Part shown: positions 33,098 to 43,900 of the stretch, piece after piece
How positions within the stretch are numbered: the stretch's first letter is position 1
Layout of the letters: the number at the start of each line of letters is the position of its first letter
Source of the DNA: Prostheceraeus crozeri
Lineage: Eukaryota > Platyhelminthes > Polycladida > Euryleptidae
Direction: 5' to 3'
DNA length: 64,000 bases
NCBI GenBank assembly: GCA_907163375.1
Contig: CAJQUW010000585.1
Span: 62,001 to 126,000 of the forward strand
Notes under the pieces: generated by a model
What the model saw: only the letters and a program-made list of their open reading frames with translations
Databases searched by the model: none
What the model was told of the DNA's origin: nothing
Made by a program: the position numbers and the translations under genes

Positions 33098-33388
33098 TTA
33101 AAGTACAAGAGAAACAGACACCCAACAAAGCGTAGGAAATTTGTCTGCTAATTTACCTAATTTCATAACAAATGAAACTTCGGTGCGTGAATAATTGATA
33201 TGATTTTGCTTCAAGAGACTATAAAAATAAGACTTGTCATTATCACAAACAGAGAGCAGATAGTGCTTACCGATAAAAATTTTACACATAACACTGAGTG
33301 AATTGTTTCTTTTTTCATGCAACAAGAATTTGTGTAAGTTTACAATTGTATTATTCTCTCCACCATTTGGCTCTATGAAATCACTCAA
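33098..33388 (-). other. possible small Polinton gene, unrecognised
   Basis: An open stretch of 96 codons on the minus strand with a protein-like composition (CKIFIGKHYLLSVCDNDKSY). It has no ATG in the element's usual context and no family I recognise. It may be a relic of an accessory gene. The rest of 32800-33870 shows nothing further. Confidence 0.25.
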
Positions 33389-33874
33389 AGTATCTGTAAA
33401 TTCATACCTCTCAAAATATATTCCTCTTGAATTCCTCCCGTAATTTTTTCATCCTCCCTGGCAACGATTGTTTTCTTCTATCTTCAAATTGATCTTGTCT
33501 CATTTTGAGAAATATATGACGAGAGCGTTTTGACACAACCTTCACTGACAAGAAACACTGTTAAATTAAATAAGTCTTCAGCACAATTGTTTGAAATAGC
33601 CATATCGATTATTGTTGTTGTGTATTATTTTACGGCATTGCAGCCGGAGTAGGATTTGCTGGTTATATATTCCACGTCTTACAAATGTCTAAGTGGGTGT
33701 AGCAGCTGTTTGTTCTTTCATACATTGTTTCCTTTCAAATGTTTGAGTTGGAGGACACAGCTCCTTACACTGAAATGCATTTTATTCATAAATGCGAGAA
33801 GCAGATGTTCTCTACAATTGAATGACAATTGTAAAAGTACCTAAACTTATTGTTAAGAATATGACAATTCCTTC

Positions 33875-34534
33875 AAATATTTTTAGTCACATGATATATT
33901 TTAAAAACCTGAAAAATGGATTTAAAAGACGTTTTTAAAAATACTAATTTTCAGTGTCCTAGAACGGTCATGATTTTGGCGGGGGTAAAAATTGTAATTC
34001 TCAAATTTTGAGATTCTTAACTTTTATGATTTTTTCGGTGTCCTGCAACGGTCATGATTTTGGCGGTGAGGGTAAAAATTGTAATTCTCAAATTTTGAGA
34101 TTCTTAACTTTTATGATTTTTTCGGTGTCCTGCAACGGTCATGATTTTCAAAGTAAAAAATGATCTTAATCTCAAATTTGAGATTCTTAACTTTTATGAT
34201 TTTTTCGGTGTCCTGCAACGGTCATGATTTAAGCGAGAAAATTGTAATTCTGAAATTTGAGATTTTGAAAAATTTGAAAATTGGGTATTTTTAAAAACGC
34301 CCAAATTTATGAATTTAGGTCTTCATAACCTGAAAAAGGGTTCAAATTCATGAATTTATGTCGTTTTTAAAAATGCCATTTTTTGAAAAAATGGTATTTT
34401 TTGAATGGACTAAATTCATGTATTTAGGTCTTAAAAACCTGAAAAAGGGTCTAAATTCATGAATTTATGTCGTTTTTAAAGATACTATTTTTTTGAATTT
34501 TATGGTGTCCTGGAACGGTCTTTTGCCCATTACT
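33875..34534 (-). repeat. Polinton right terminal inverted repeat
   Basis: Inverted match of 16164-16755, about 70 bp longer because it holds more of the internal repeat. The terminal-type word GGTGTCCTGCAACGGT appears at 34038, 34124 and 34208, at the terminus with one change (34504), and as a variant near 33954. Confidence 0.9.
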
Positions 34535-34540
34535 GCTCTG

Positions 34541-34985
34541 TTGGCTCCCAGTAAAAAAGAGAATTAACGCAAAGTTTCGATCTTAACATTTTCTTTTTTC
34601 ACCGGTAACTGTCCGCAATATTTTGCCCGCATTTTCCGAGTATACAGACCGAGGCGAGACCTACGATCCATTGATGACCAGCGTGTTCTCAAGAAGCCAT
34701 CCTGCAGGACGACTATAGGCATGAGAGCCTTTAGATATCAAGCCCCACTCGTCTGGAATCAAATTCCACGTGAACTAAGACACTGTCCGTCAGCACTAAC
34801 TTTCAAGAAGCAGTTTCAGTTCTCTGTACTTTCAGGACTTATAGATCTTCTTTTACTTCAACATCAAATGACTTTATATTGTGCAATGACTTTTTTTGTG
34901 TCTTGTAATGAACTGAATTGGTACATTTTCGCGCCTAGCGAGCTCGCAAGAGCAGATTGGCGCTATACAAATATACCTACTGACT
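34541..34985 (+). mobile_element. CR1/L2-type LINE, right part (C-terminus and 3' end)
   Basis: Continues the LINE interrupted at 16163: ctgttggctcccagtaaaa encodes the usual WLPVK after KKL. Further on APLVWNQIPRELRHCPSALT is the conserved C-terminal block (family form LWNSLPRELR), then a 3' tail with gattggcgctatacaaat, characteristic of CR1/L2-like 3' ends. There are stops between the blocks, so the LINE is dead. Bases 34535-34540 (gctctg) are the second Polinton target duplication. Confidence 0.75.
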
Positions 34986-34994
34986 TACTTATAC

Positions 34995-35244
34995 TAGAGG
35001 TTGGTAATCGGATAATCGCACTGAATCCGATTATCCGAATATTCGGAACTTCTTTTTCGAATCGGATAATCGAATGGGAAGTAGATCGAAAACTCGGTTT
35101 GGATAATCCAAATCGCTTTAACAAATGGTAATCGAATCGGATATTCGGATAATCGCAAATCGGAACTTGATTTCTAAAATTTGAATCGGATAATCGGATA
35201 TTCGCTAATCGCAGCTTCATTTTTCCGAATCGCGCCCACCTCTG
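34995..35244. mobile_element. 250-bp hAT MITE rich in CGGATAATCG
   Basis: Imperfect inverted ends (t/c)AGAGGT(T/G)GG and CC(A)CCTCTG, with an imperfect 8-bp duplication acttatac/tattatac. The body is an array of aatcggataatcg and its complement. CAGAGGTGGGC-type ends and an 8-bp duplication fit hAT. It landed at the 3' end of the LINE. Confidence 0.6.
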
Positions 35245-36320
35245 TATTATACTTATAGAATACACTATAATACTAATGTCCCAAATAAAAATCTCGAAAA
35301 AACGAAAAGAATTGTCCAAAAATTTTCATTTTAATTTCAAATTACAAGCAAATAACGAATGCTATATCTTAAGTCCGGATGCATTAAATGTATGATAGAA
35401 ATTGCTAGCATTCAAATTTTGCGCTTGACAAACGTTTGGGAGATAGGGAGAGGGTTCCGTATTACTTTGAGCTACGATATTGGAGAAGCAGGTAGATATT
35501 TGACTCTTAGAATAGTAAGGAGTATAAGGGACGCGAGAAAAAACATTGAGAGGAGCTATTAGACTGTCCTGGTAACAAAGTGGACGGCATGTGATTTTCA
35601 TTGTGTGAATTGGTCTACATTAGTTCCATCTTCTTTGTGTAATGTTCACTGAGCGTTCTATGATAGTTTTCAATTGCCACAGTCTGTCTTTCCATTAGCG
35701 AATTTGCCTTTTCTTGAGAGAGCAGTTTCTTCTCTTCAACGTCAATCATTCTAGAATAATACTCCGATCGATTCAATTGAGTCGATCTGCGTTTCATTTT
35801 CGATGTGCTCACCTATCTGTCCAGAGAAATTTAGAAGTCTATGGTTGAAGCATGGTCTCCTAGATATCTAAACCAAGTTTTGAAGCATGGATATCAATGG
35901 TTAAAGCTACTGTTCGATGTCTTCTCTGAAAACTTCAAATTTATGGTGATAATGACACTACGAGCTTGGCAATTACTGTATGGCACAGCGTGTGTTATGT
36001 ATACATTCAGTGCGAGTGTGGTGTGTGTGAATGCGTGTGTGATGTTGTTGGAATTACAGCCCATTTTGAATTTGCTGACTGGCAGCAAGTTTTGAAAGGA
36101 GAAAACGTAAGCGGAAAATGACAGAAAATACGTGTCTCTCAACATGTAGGCTGTGCAAATGTACAATAGCCGTCATTCTTTTTGAATGATTTTGCGTTGT
36201 AGCTTTTATTAGAGTTATTTGTTTCTGAGAATTTGCAACAATATGCCTTTATCATAAGTTTGATATTTTTGTCATCCGGTTGTTGTATACAGTACGCACG
36301 TTATCTTTCACTGAATTTCT
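35245..36320. other. no supported gene
   Basis: A minus-strand frame at 35615-35812 has a charged helical end (EEKKLLSQEKANSLMERQTV) that could come from a Myb/MADF accessory protein of a Harbinger element, but this is too short to claim. Nothing else is recognised. Confidence 0.25.
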
Positions 36321-36329
36321 AGCAGCATA

Positions 36330-36743
36330 AAGAATACAAAATTATTGAGAAATCGCATGGAGTAATTTTCTAATAATTTCAATTTTTCATTCGCTAAAAA
36401 ATTTCGTCAAAAGCTTTAAAAGGACCACTAGCATAAAAAGCCCTCGACATAGAATCTTGAAATCACTTGTACTGGATTCCTAGCTACATAAACATAGAAA
36501 TCCGTTGAGAAAACACTTGGGATAATTTTTGCATACTTTGAAGTTTTTCATTTTTTTGCTTTTTTGCAAAAAACAAAAATGGCGGCTAGCTCAAAAAGCC
36601 CTCGATGCAGGATTTTGGAAATGCTTCCATTGGATTTTTCACAATTGAAAACATCGGAATCCGTTGAGAAAACACTTGGGATAATTTTTTTGTATTTCCA
36701 CCTCATCGAGGACACCGTGACCTGGTCATCCGCAGTCAAAGGG
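36330..36743. repeat. diverged ~155-bp tandem repeat ending at a TTAA
   Basis: Two to three copies of a unit with aaaaagccctcga and atccgttgagaaaacacttg. The array ends ccgcagtcaaaggg directly before TTAA (36744-36747); inverted this reads TTAACCCTTTGACTGCGG, a piggyBac-like terminus. A matching left end was not found. Confidence 0.45.
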
Positions 36744-36747
36744 TTAA

Positions 36748-37490
36748 TAATACACAAGCAAATACACATCCTTCACGTGTGTGATTTGCATGTATGGCAA
36801 GCGCTGTTTGAAGCATGCCATCTGAAAATGACGTGGGTCACTTCATTATGGTCATCGACATATTTGGTGAAGAAATTACGATGAATTAGCTTCAAGTCAT
36901 CAAATAATCATCCTTTGATGATGTTGATCACTTACCGGTGAAAACTTATATCGCTAGATCGTACTCCCTGAGTGGCTCTTTCCGTACAATTAACAAAAAC
37001 ACAAGATTTTGGCATTCTGTGTAACTGTCTTTTGCCCTCAGCCTTTAGTTGTGAAGATATGCCACAGCATTAAAGATCTTTGGATAATTCATTTTTTTGG
37101 ACAGCCAATAACAGAAAGTGTTTGTCTTATCATGATATTCCCGTCCACGTATCTTCAAGGCTATCAATGATTACCTGATATCTGCGAATGTGATGTTGCC
37201 ATGGACCTGATTTCATTAGCATGATGAGCACATTCTCCCTCAAGGTAATCGGTTGAAAAGAAATTCTGTCTAAAAAGAAATGAAAAACATTTTTATCGAC
37301 GTTCTACTTGCTGGCCATTTAGGCTACGAAATCCATAATGAATGGTATCCATTCCCTGTGGGAACGCCACGGCTTACTGCCAAGGCTTTGCTTTCTCACT
37401 CACCTCCTTACTATTGCCCACATATGGCTAATGCATCTAAGAAATAAGTGCCGACTATCACATTATTTGATAATGATGAGAAAATAGAAA
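36748..37490. other. no feature seen
   Basis: AT-rich sequence with only short chance frames. I see no gene, repeat or RNA here. Confidence 0.3.
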
Positions 37491-37493
37491 ATC

Positions 37494-37565
37494 CCCGACA
37501 AACAAAGACAATCCGCGGATTTCCGTCGGAAGGCCGACGGAAGTCCGCGGATTGTCTTTGTCGGG
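37494..37565. repeat. 72-bp near-perfect GC-rich hairpin
   Basis: Arms starting cccgacaaa and ending tttgtcggg fold back over caatccgcgga and ttccgtcgg with a 3-4-base loop. The arms differ only by four extra bases and one substitution. It stands out from its AT-rich surroundings and may be a tiny snapback MITE. Confidence 0.7.
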
Positions 37566-38000
37566 TCTGCTTATATCAATTTGCATAACATCTCTTGAGA
37601 TTCAATAATGTACAGCAATTGCAAATATTTGAATAGTTTCATGGTATTTACTACGATATCTAAGGAAGATAAATACTTTTTTAGTTTAAGCTTTCCTGAA
37701 ATTAAAAAGATCCCATTTGAACAGATCAGACTGAGTATACAATGTATTTTCATTTGCCACTTACTGCTAATTACTGTAGTTGCTACAATATTCACTACTT
37801 TGTCGGTTGGCGAAAAATCAGCCCAAATAAGCTAACAAACATCTGTTAATTGGTTATAGCAACGTATTCGCCAACCAAATGATAAGACTGAGAAGTTTCA
37901 TCTCCAACTTCTTGGTCGAGGATTTTTTAATGAAGTACAAACTTTGATTTCTTTGAATTTACAAATCACACAATCCCTGGAACAAAACAGCACTTAGCAA

Positions 38001-38808
38001 CATAGAGTAAGTATATAGGTAGTGTCGACTCAAAAGTGTCTGTATACAGTGACAATTTTTAAATGAAAAGATTCAGTTTTTTGCGGACATTACGTTCCTG
38101 TGGTTCAAAAAATTATTTGAGCAGTTTTTAAAAAGCTACATTTTTGCCAATTTAAAAACTACCGACATGACGCCCCTATATAAGTAGTATGAAACAAGTT
38201 GAATATCAAAAGGAATGAATATTTGCTAATAAACATCTTAGCTAAGCGGAAAATAAGCTGATTATCAAGGGAATTTCATGATCCGTATCATAATGAAAGT
38301 CTTCATCAAAAAGTCACGATATTATTTGTTTTTTATTCAATTTTCACCGGCATGATTTCATGATTCATCAAATTCATGTCTCATTTCTTGAATCTGAATA
38401 GTGATGTGGACCCATTTACATCTTTCAAAGTTGATTGAAATCATTGTCTTTGATTGTATTGTTTTGCCCTGCCCGTGGCAGGTTGCCTGTGATATGATCA
38501 CGCTTAAGAAAATGCTCTTGAGGTTCAGCATGAAAGCAATGGCATGTCATCGAGTTGCTAATTCAACAAGCATTACCTCACCAGGGCACTGAGGATCTGT
38601 AAAATAATATTACTTCCTTCTACATTACTGTCATGATCAATCAATTCCGTGGTAAATTCTTCAAAACTACCTAAATTTGCATATCTCACATTTGGAAACA
38701 ATTCCGACCATATCCCCCTCGAGTTCATTTAATAAAATCGAAAGTGTATACACGTTGGGGATTTAATAAATGCGGAGTTGCCACTCTACCTAATATACTT
38801 ACTCTGTG
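38001..38808 (+). mobile_element. hAT MITE, copy 2 (full length)
   Basis: The ends read CATAGAGTAAGTATATAGG and, inverted, CACAGAGTAAGTATATTAGG. Flanking 8-bp repeats are cttagcaa (37993-38000) and ctaagcaa (38809-38816), 7 of 8 matching. There is no coding. This uninterrupted copy explains copies 1, 3 and 4. The two halves differ in sequence, so it is not a foldback. Confidence 0.85.
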
Positions 38809-38816
38809 CTAAGCAA

Positions 38817-40057
38817 TCATAGCAACTTATTCGCCACCTACCGCTTTTGGATCTTAGACGCATTTACAAAAAGATAAAGGTGACTTTCACATCTTGCGAT
38901 AATTTTGTTACAAAATTGAAGAAATAATAGATTTAGCCACAAAATCGCTAAATCACCTAATAATCTCTTGATATTAGCGAGCGACGTTTCCGCAGAGTTC
39001 GTTTCGGTCTCATTGTACATGTATACATTTTCATAATATATACGCACAAATACATCTCATCCTCCTCGCCAGGCGCTAGAACGCAGGGATAGACATAGTT
39101 CAAGCACGCATTGTATTCAACAAAATGGTATGTCACAGTATAAAAAAGCATCTACATGATAGAGTGTGACGCTTCAGTCTTCATGTGGAGTCATAAGTAT
39201 TTGATAACTATTAACAAATCATAAATCAAGCAATCATTAACCTGTAAACTGAGAAGCAAATTTTAATCAGATGCATCTGGATGCATCTGACTGCGCTTAG
39301 ATGCATACCACGATGCATCTCGATGAATCCTAGAGCATTCCAATGTGCATCCAATGCAGTTACCCTTCAACCATGAGCCTCAACTGCAGCTGCACTGATA
39401 GAGTCGTGGATGAAATTGAATGCTTATGGAATGCATCCGAGAGAGAATGAGATTTAATCTCATCCAAACATTGGAATTTTTGTAAAAATGAATCTCAGGA
39501 CTGAATATACTGCCTATAATCTCTGAATCAATTCATCAGCGACCTGTCGGAGCTAGTTGAAGAAGAAGCGGTGCTTAACAGTAATAGCGGCAATACATCG
39601 AAGAAGGGTGAACCGAAGTAATTAATTCTGAAGATGGCTGCATGGATTCATCTCCTCAAAGGTAAGTTTTCAATGTATGTGGTGTCCATTATTGTGACGA
39701 AACTCTTGTGACCTAGATTAATATCATTAAATAACTAAACTTTCAATCATATTGAATATAGGGAAAAGCTTTTAAATACTAAATAATCAATTAAATTCAT
39801 AATTGAAGTTATAATTGAAGCTAAAATAAAAAAAGGAAGAAACCTTAGACTGGTGCAAAGAATGAATTTGTGTCCACGCGAGGCCCTTCTGTCGCCATTG
39901 TCAACAAGAACTATTCGTTTAATTCTAATATGATCAAGTTATTTTGTTATGTTGTTTTTGTGAGATCAGGCTCAGAGTTAATGAAATTTTACCAATACAA
40001 GCACAAAGACTTCCACTATTTTCGCCCAATATATAAACAAGCATTACATATCTTTGG
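38817..40057. other. no gene; ATGCATC cluster
   Basis: No gene recognised. At 39270-39360 there are about seven copies of gatgcat/atgcatc within 90 bp, and two more near 39430, a loose simple repeat. Confidence 0.3.
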
Positions 40058-40135
40058 TCATGACAGACTTGGAGAAGAAATGCTTGCTAAATTAGCAATT
40101 CGATAGGTTTCTAATACTTTCATGCTCAACCTTCT
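40058..40135 (-). mobile_element. hAT MITE fragment, copy 5
   Basis: Matches the middle of the family (tcatgacag, then aaattagcaattcgatagg, then ctaatactttcatgctcaa) in the orientation of the copies at 48.7-49.8 kb. Both ends are missing. Confidence 0.5.
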
Positions 40136-40627
40136 TAGTTCTCAATGGCTGTCCTGCTTTGCAGGGTATTTTAGAATTTTTCAATATTCAATCAGCTGTA
40201 GAAGGGCAAATAATGGATGCATCCGAAACCCCTTAACATAGAGGCCCTTAAATGACTTTTCATGAATTGACATAGTGAAGTCACGTGTCAAGTTTGGAGC
40301 ACCAATTATTATTTGGTTTAATGTTACGACATAAAGTGCTTCTCATGCCAAGCAGGGTCTCTCAAAACGTTTTGGGAATCCGTCACATTCTCTGTACAAT
40401 CCACGCTGCCTTATTTATTGATGTGTGAGTGTTGCTTGCGATCCATGATGATCAGCGCGCTTATAAATGAAACTGTACCATACTGATGCTTCTTCTGACG
40501 TTTAGCCTCTTGATCGTCAGACATATATTAGACTATATATACATGGGGTTTGGCTCTCAGAGATCCACGATATGCAGAAGTGGTTAAAAAATGTCATGCA
40601 GTGTAGGGTTAAAGAAGACAAAACTCA

Positions 40628-40656
40628 TTTATTCAATGGAATATGATAGTTTTATT
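40628..40656 (-). terminator. poly(A) signals of the VCBS-protein gene
   Basis: Two minus-strand AATAAA words (tttatt on plus at 40651-40656 and 40628-40633) lie 30-55 nt past the stop codon at 40683-40685. Confidence 0.55.
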
Positions 40657-40682
40657 AAAAAAATTGCATAATTCACATGAAT

Positions 40683-40924
40683 CTAATTAGTATTTGTTGC
40701 ATCACGAACTCGCATTACATGTACAAATCCACGTCCCCAACTTGGCACAAAGATCTCCTTGAAACCATCTCCGTCGATGTCATGAGCACATGGTTCACCA
40801 ACAGTATTTCCATCATCAACGAATGCAACTTTATTGTACCTCCAATCCATTGAAGACTGAGTCTGCGGAACCAGGACGTACGTCTTGCCATCATCGTCTC
40901 CTGAGACAAGAATGTAAGGTTTCC
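40683..40924 (-). CDS. VCBS-protein gene exon 6 (last)
   Basis: Acceptor CATTGCAG, phase 1. Encodes GKPYILVSGDDDGKTYVL and the third loop DIDGDGFKEIFV, ending RDATNTN before the stop. Confidence 0.9.
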
Positions 40925-43900
40925 CTGCAATGTGAGAGAGAACAGTATTATTTAGGACAGTATTCCCAAGTATTATCGTTCATCAAGAGTTAATCAATAA
41001 TGGCTAAGTAATAAGGGACAATAATAAAATGAGTTGAGCCTCGCCTCACTGGAGTGTTTTCCGGACGCAAATTCCCTCTGCAGATCTAACTTTCGCACCA
41101 ATTTTGCCAAACCACACATCAATCGAATATGCATTGAAAGGGGATTCAGAAAAACAGCATCAGTTTTACTTCTAAGGTCATCCCTGGGCTGAGGTGAAGG
41201 TCAAAGGTCAAAACCGCCAAATTTTGACAAATTAGATCACTATTTGAAATGGAACATGACGACCAAAAGCTGACAAACCAAACACTGATCGGAAGATCTG
41301 GTTAAGGTGGTCAATCAAACGATGATTACTAATTGCTCTGAGATTACATCATGGTACTAGATGAGGTCAAAAGTCAAATAATTCAAACTTTCAGTTAAGC
41401 TCAAAAATCATTAAAATCGCACATTTTAGTATTTAGCTTCTGCTGGTGAAGAAACAACCCAATTCGGTGACTGATAGAGACACTGAGGATAAAAGCAACA
41501 TGGTTGTCAAAAATTTCAATAATTGCTCATCAAATGCAGCATCAAAAAGTGCAAAAATAATAAATAAATCATATTTAAAATTTGAATTTCAACATGCATA
41601 CACAATAAGCAGACCATTTCAAATTCAAAGATTTTGCATTTGTGAATATCTCTATATTAATAGGAAGAATCCTTTATGAAATCTCAGCTTATTTGATCAA
41701 AAGTTGATGTTGCATTGGAAGTACATACATTGGAAGTGAAGATATACCGAAATCATCCAGAATAGTACAAATATTCAAATTTTAAAACAGTTTTCACGCC
41801 AAAAATCATTGAGCCAAGTTTATAATCCCTCTGTAAAAAGTTGCTTGATACGTAGAAAGCAAGCTAGTAGAAATCTGGAGGCCATAGCTTGCTTGGTTTA
41901 AGAGACATTCAAAAAGTTCGACAGTGGCGAGGGTTAACACCGAAACCGAGTGAATATTCTGCCGAATGAATAGAATATAACTGATGGATGTAAAGTCGTA
42001 TTTATGTGAGGTGCAATTTCAGAAAATTTAATATCATTGGGGGAATGTAGAATAAGACATCACTGTTTAATATACTTATATCCATAAATAACCCGTTATT
42101 TTTTTCTAGATTTTATATTATTGATTTTCGTAATTTTTCTTCATCAAGTAACCTTCTCCATCTTTGAAGAGCGTATAGAAATCCGATTTTTACAATGTAA
42201 TTCAATTTATTCAAAATGCAAATTTGTCGACTACAGTTGACCCAGGTAGGTACACTGTAAATCGCTCATACGAAGGTTGCATACCAAAATACTTTTTGGT
42301 ATATTTCTGTATCTATTTGTATGATTGTGGTATGCTTTACATAAATGATATACTGAAGTCATACCAACACAATGTTTAAGGAAAGCATCAATCATGTCCA
42401 AAGTATGTTGATTAAAGCGTTTTGTCAATAAAGATCACACTAATGGCACATTCAAGAGTCAAACTTGCAATACTGAATTCGATTTTGATGCATATAATTC
42501 TAAGGTATTTCATAAATAATCAATAAACATTCAACCATCAACAATTATGCATTAGGTAATTTTGAAATTAAGCATATTATCAATCTGAAATAATAATACA
42601 TTATAATTCAAGATCGCAAAAAAAGTTGTGTTATAGATATATAAGTCAACATGATTGCTCGAAAAACATCGTTTGAATGAATTGATGTTAATCAACTTGG
42701 TTCTTAAAGTAGAGCTAACTAAGCGTGCGTGCTGTTAATGTTGCTAGACAAGTAGCAACAACGACATACTCGAGGAGCATGAAATTCACAATAAATCTAA
42801 TATAGTTAAATATCACACTATCAAAAAGAAATATTCACGACTACGCTGCACATACGAAATGCATACTAGAGACATACGAATGAGGACCAATTTGCATCGG
42901 GTCTCGTATATAAAACATACCAACAACTCATATGTCAGTGTAAAACAGCCAATCACAGATAGAATAGTTCTCATCGCTACATACCAATCACATACGAAAG
43001 TAAGTGAGATTTCGTATGAAAAACATACCAGATCTCTGTAAGCATACGAGAATCTCGTATCAGATGCTAGTTTCAAATTGTATGTGATTTGGTATATGTT
43101 TTTATGCAATTTTCGTATCCAGCGATATACAGTGATAAGCCTATATATCGAATAATGCGGTGTTAATAAGCAGTTCGCTACACGGGCTCATACGTACAGT
43201 AGGCAACAGGCTGTAGACAGCGGCTTATACGGTTAAATAGGCCTGAATAGCTTCCAATGCATAGCTTAATTACAGAAGCGGCGAAGCGCATGACAACGTA
43301 CAGGCAAATTGTATAAGCCTATTACATTAAGCTGCTACATTTTTAGCAACTAGGGAAGTTAAAGCTATAGAGTAGAGGTCAAGCTGACTGTGTCAATTTG
43401 CGTGGATCGCACAAGAGCTCTCAATGCTCGAATTCGAGAGAGGCAAGTTCAGACTGGAGACACAGCAAAATGAAATGCTCTGTACAACCCGAAAACATTT
43501 GTGACGTAGTGACTTATTACGTGTACATTTTGTTGGGAATGGGCTTATTGGGATCTATTGGGATTTATTGGAATTGGGGTGGATTTTTGGTAGCCCAATC
43601 CCAACCCAATCCCCAATTGAGATCCCAATCTCAGCGGCAAGCCTCCTGATCAATTAGTCAGTAGGTTGAATGATTATTGCGACGTCCATTATGTTAGTCA
43701 ATCTTCAAATGTTTAATGGAATTTGGCCGGAGAGCTCAATGTGTGATGGGATTTCGTGTCTCGTTAATGAATTGCACTCTAGGTGTTGCACATCTAATAC
43801 GATATCAGAGTACGATGATGCGTAAGACTTAATGATGATGCCAGATGTCTTGACTTATCTCATAAGACTGTGCCAGTCTCTGGAATTAGATTCTTTACTA

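Larger units (their letters stand above)
16164..34534. mobile_element. Polinton/Maverick, 18,371 bp, nearly complete fossil
   Basis: The element starts AGTAATGGGC and ends GCCCATTACT, has inverted repeats of about 590 and 660 bp (16164-16755, 33875-34534), and a 6-bp target duplication gctcta/gctctg (16158-16163, 34535-34540), all standard for Polintons. It carries the full family set: PolB, integrase, packaging ATPase, adenain-type protease, major and minor capsid proteins, plus accessory genes. The terminal repeats differ by only a few bases in the first 300, so it looks fairly young. It is broken, with about three to five breaks across the coding parts. It is more AT-rich than its surroundings. 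It sits inside the CR1/L2 LINE. Confidence 0.95.

Noticed and set aside
35615-35812. Myb-like accessory gene of the Harbinger element
   Set aside because: Only a short charged helix is visible and no Harbinger right end was found nearby.
43398-43649. 83-codon frame through the ATTGGG snapback
   Set aside because: Its second half merely translates simple repeats.
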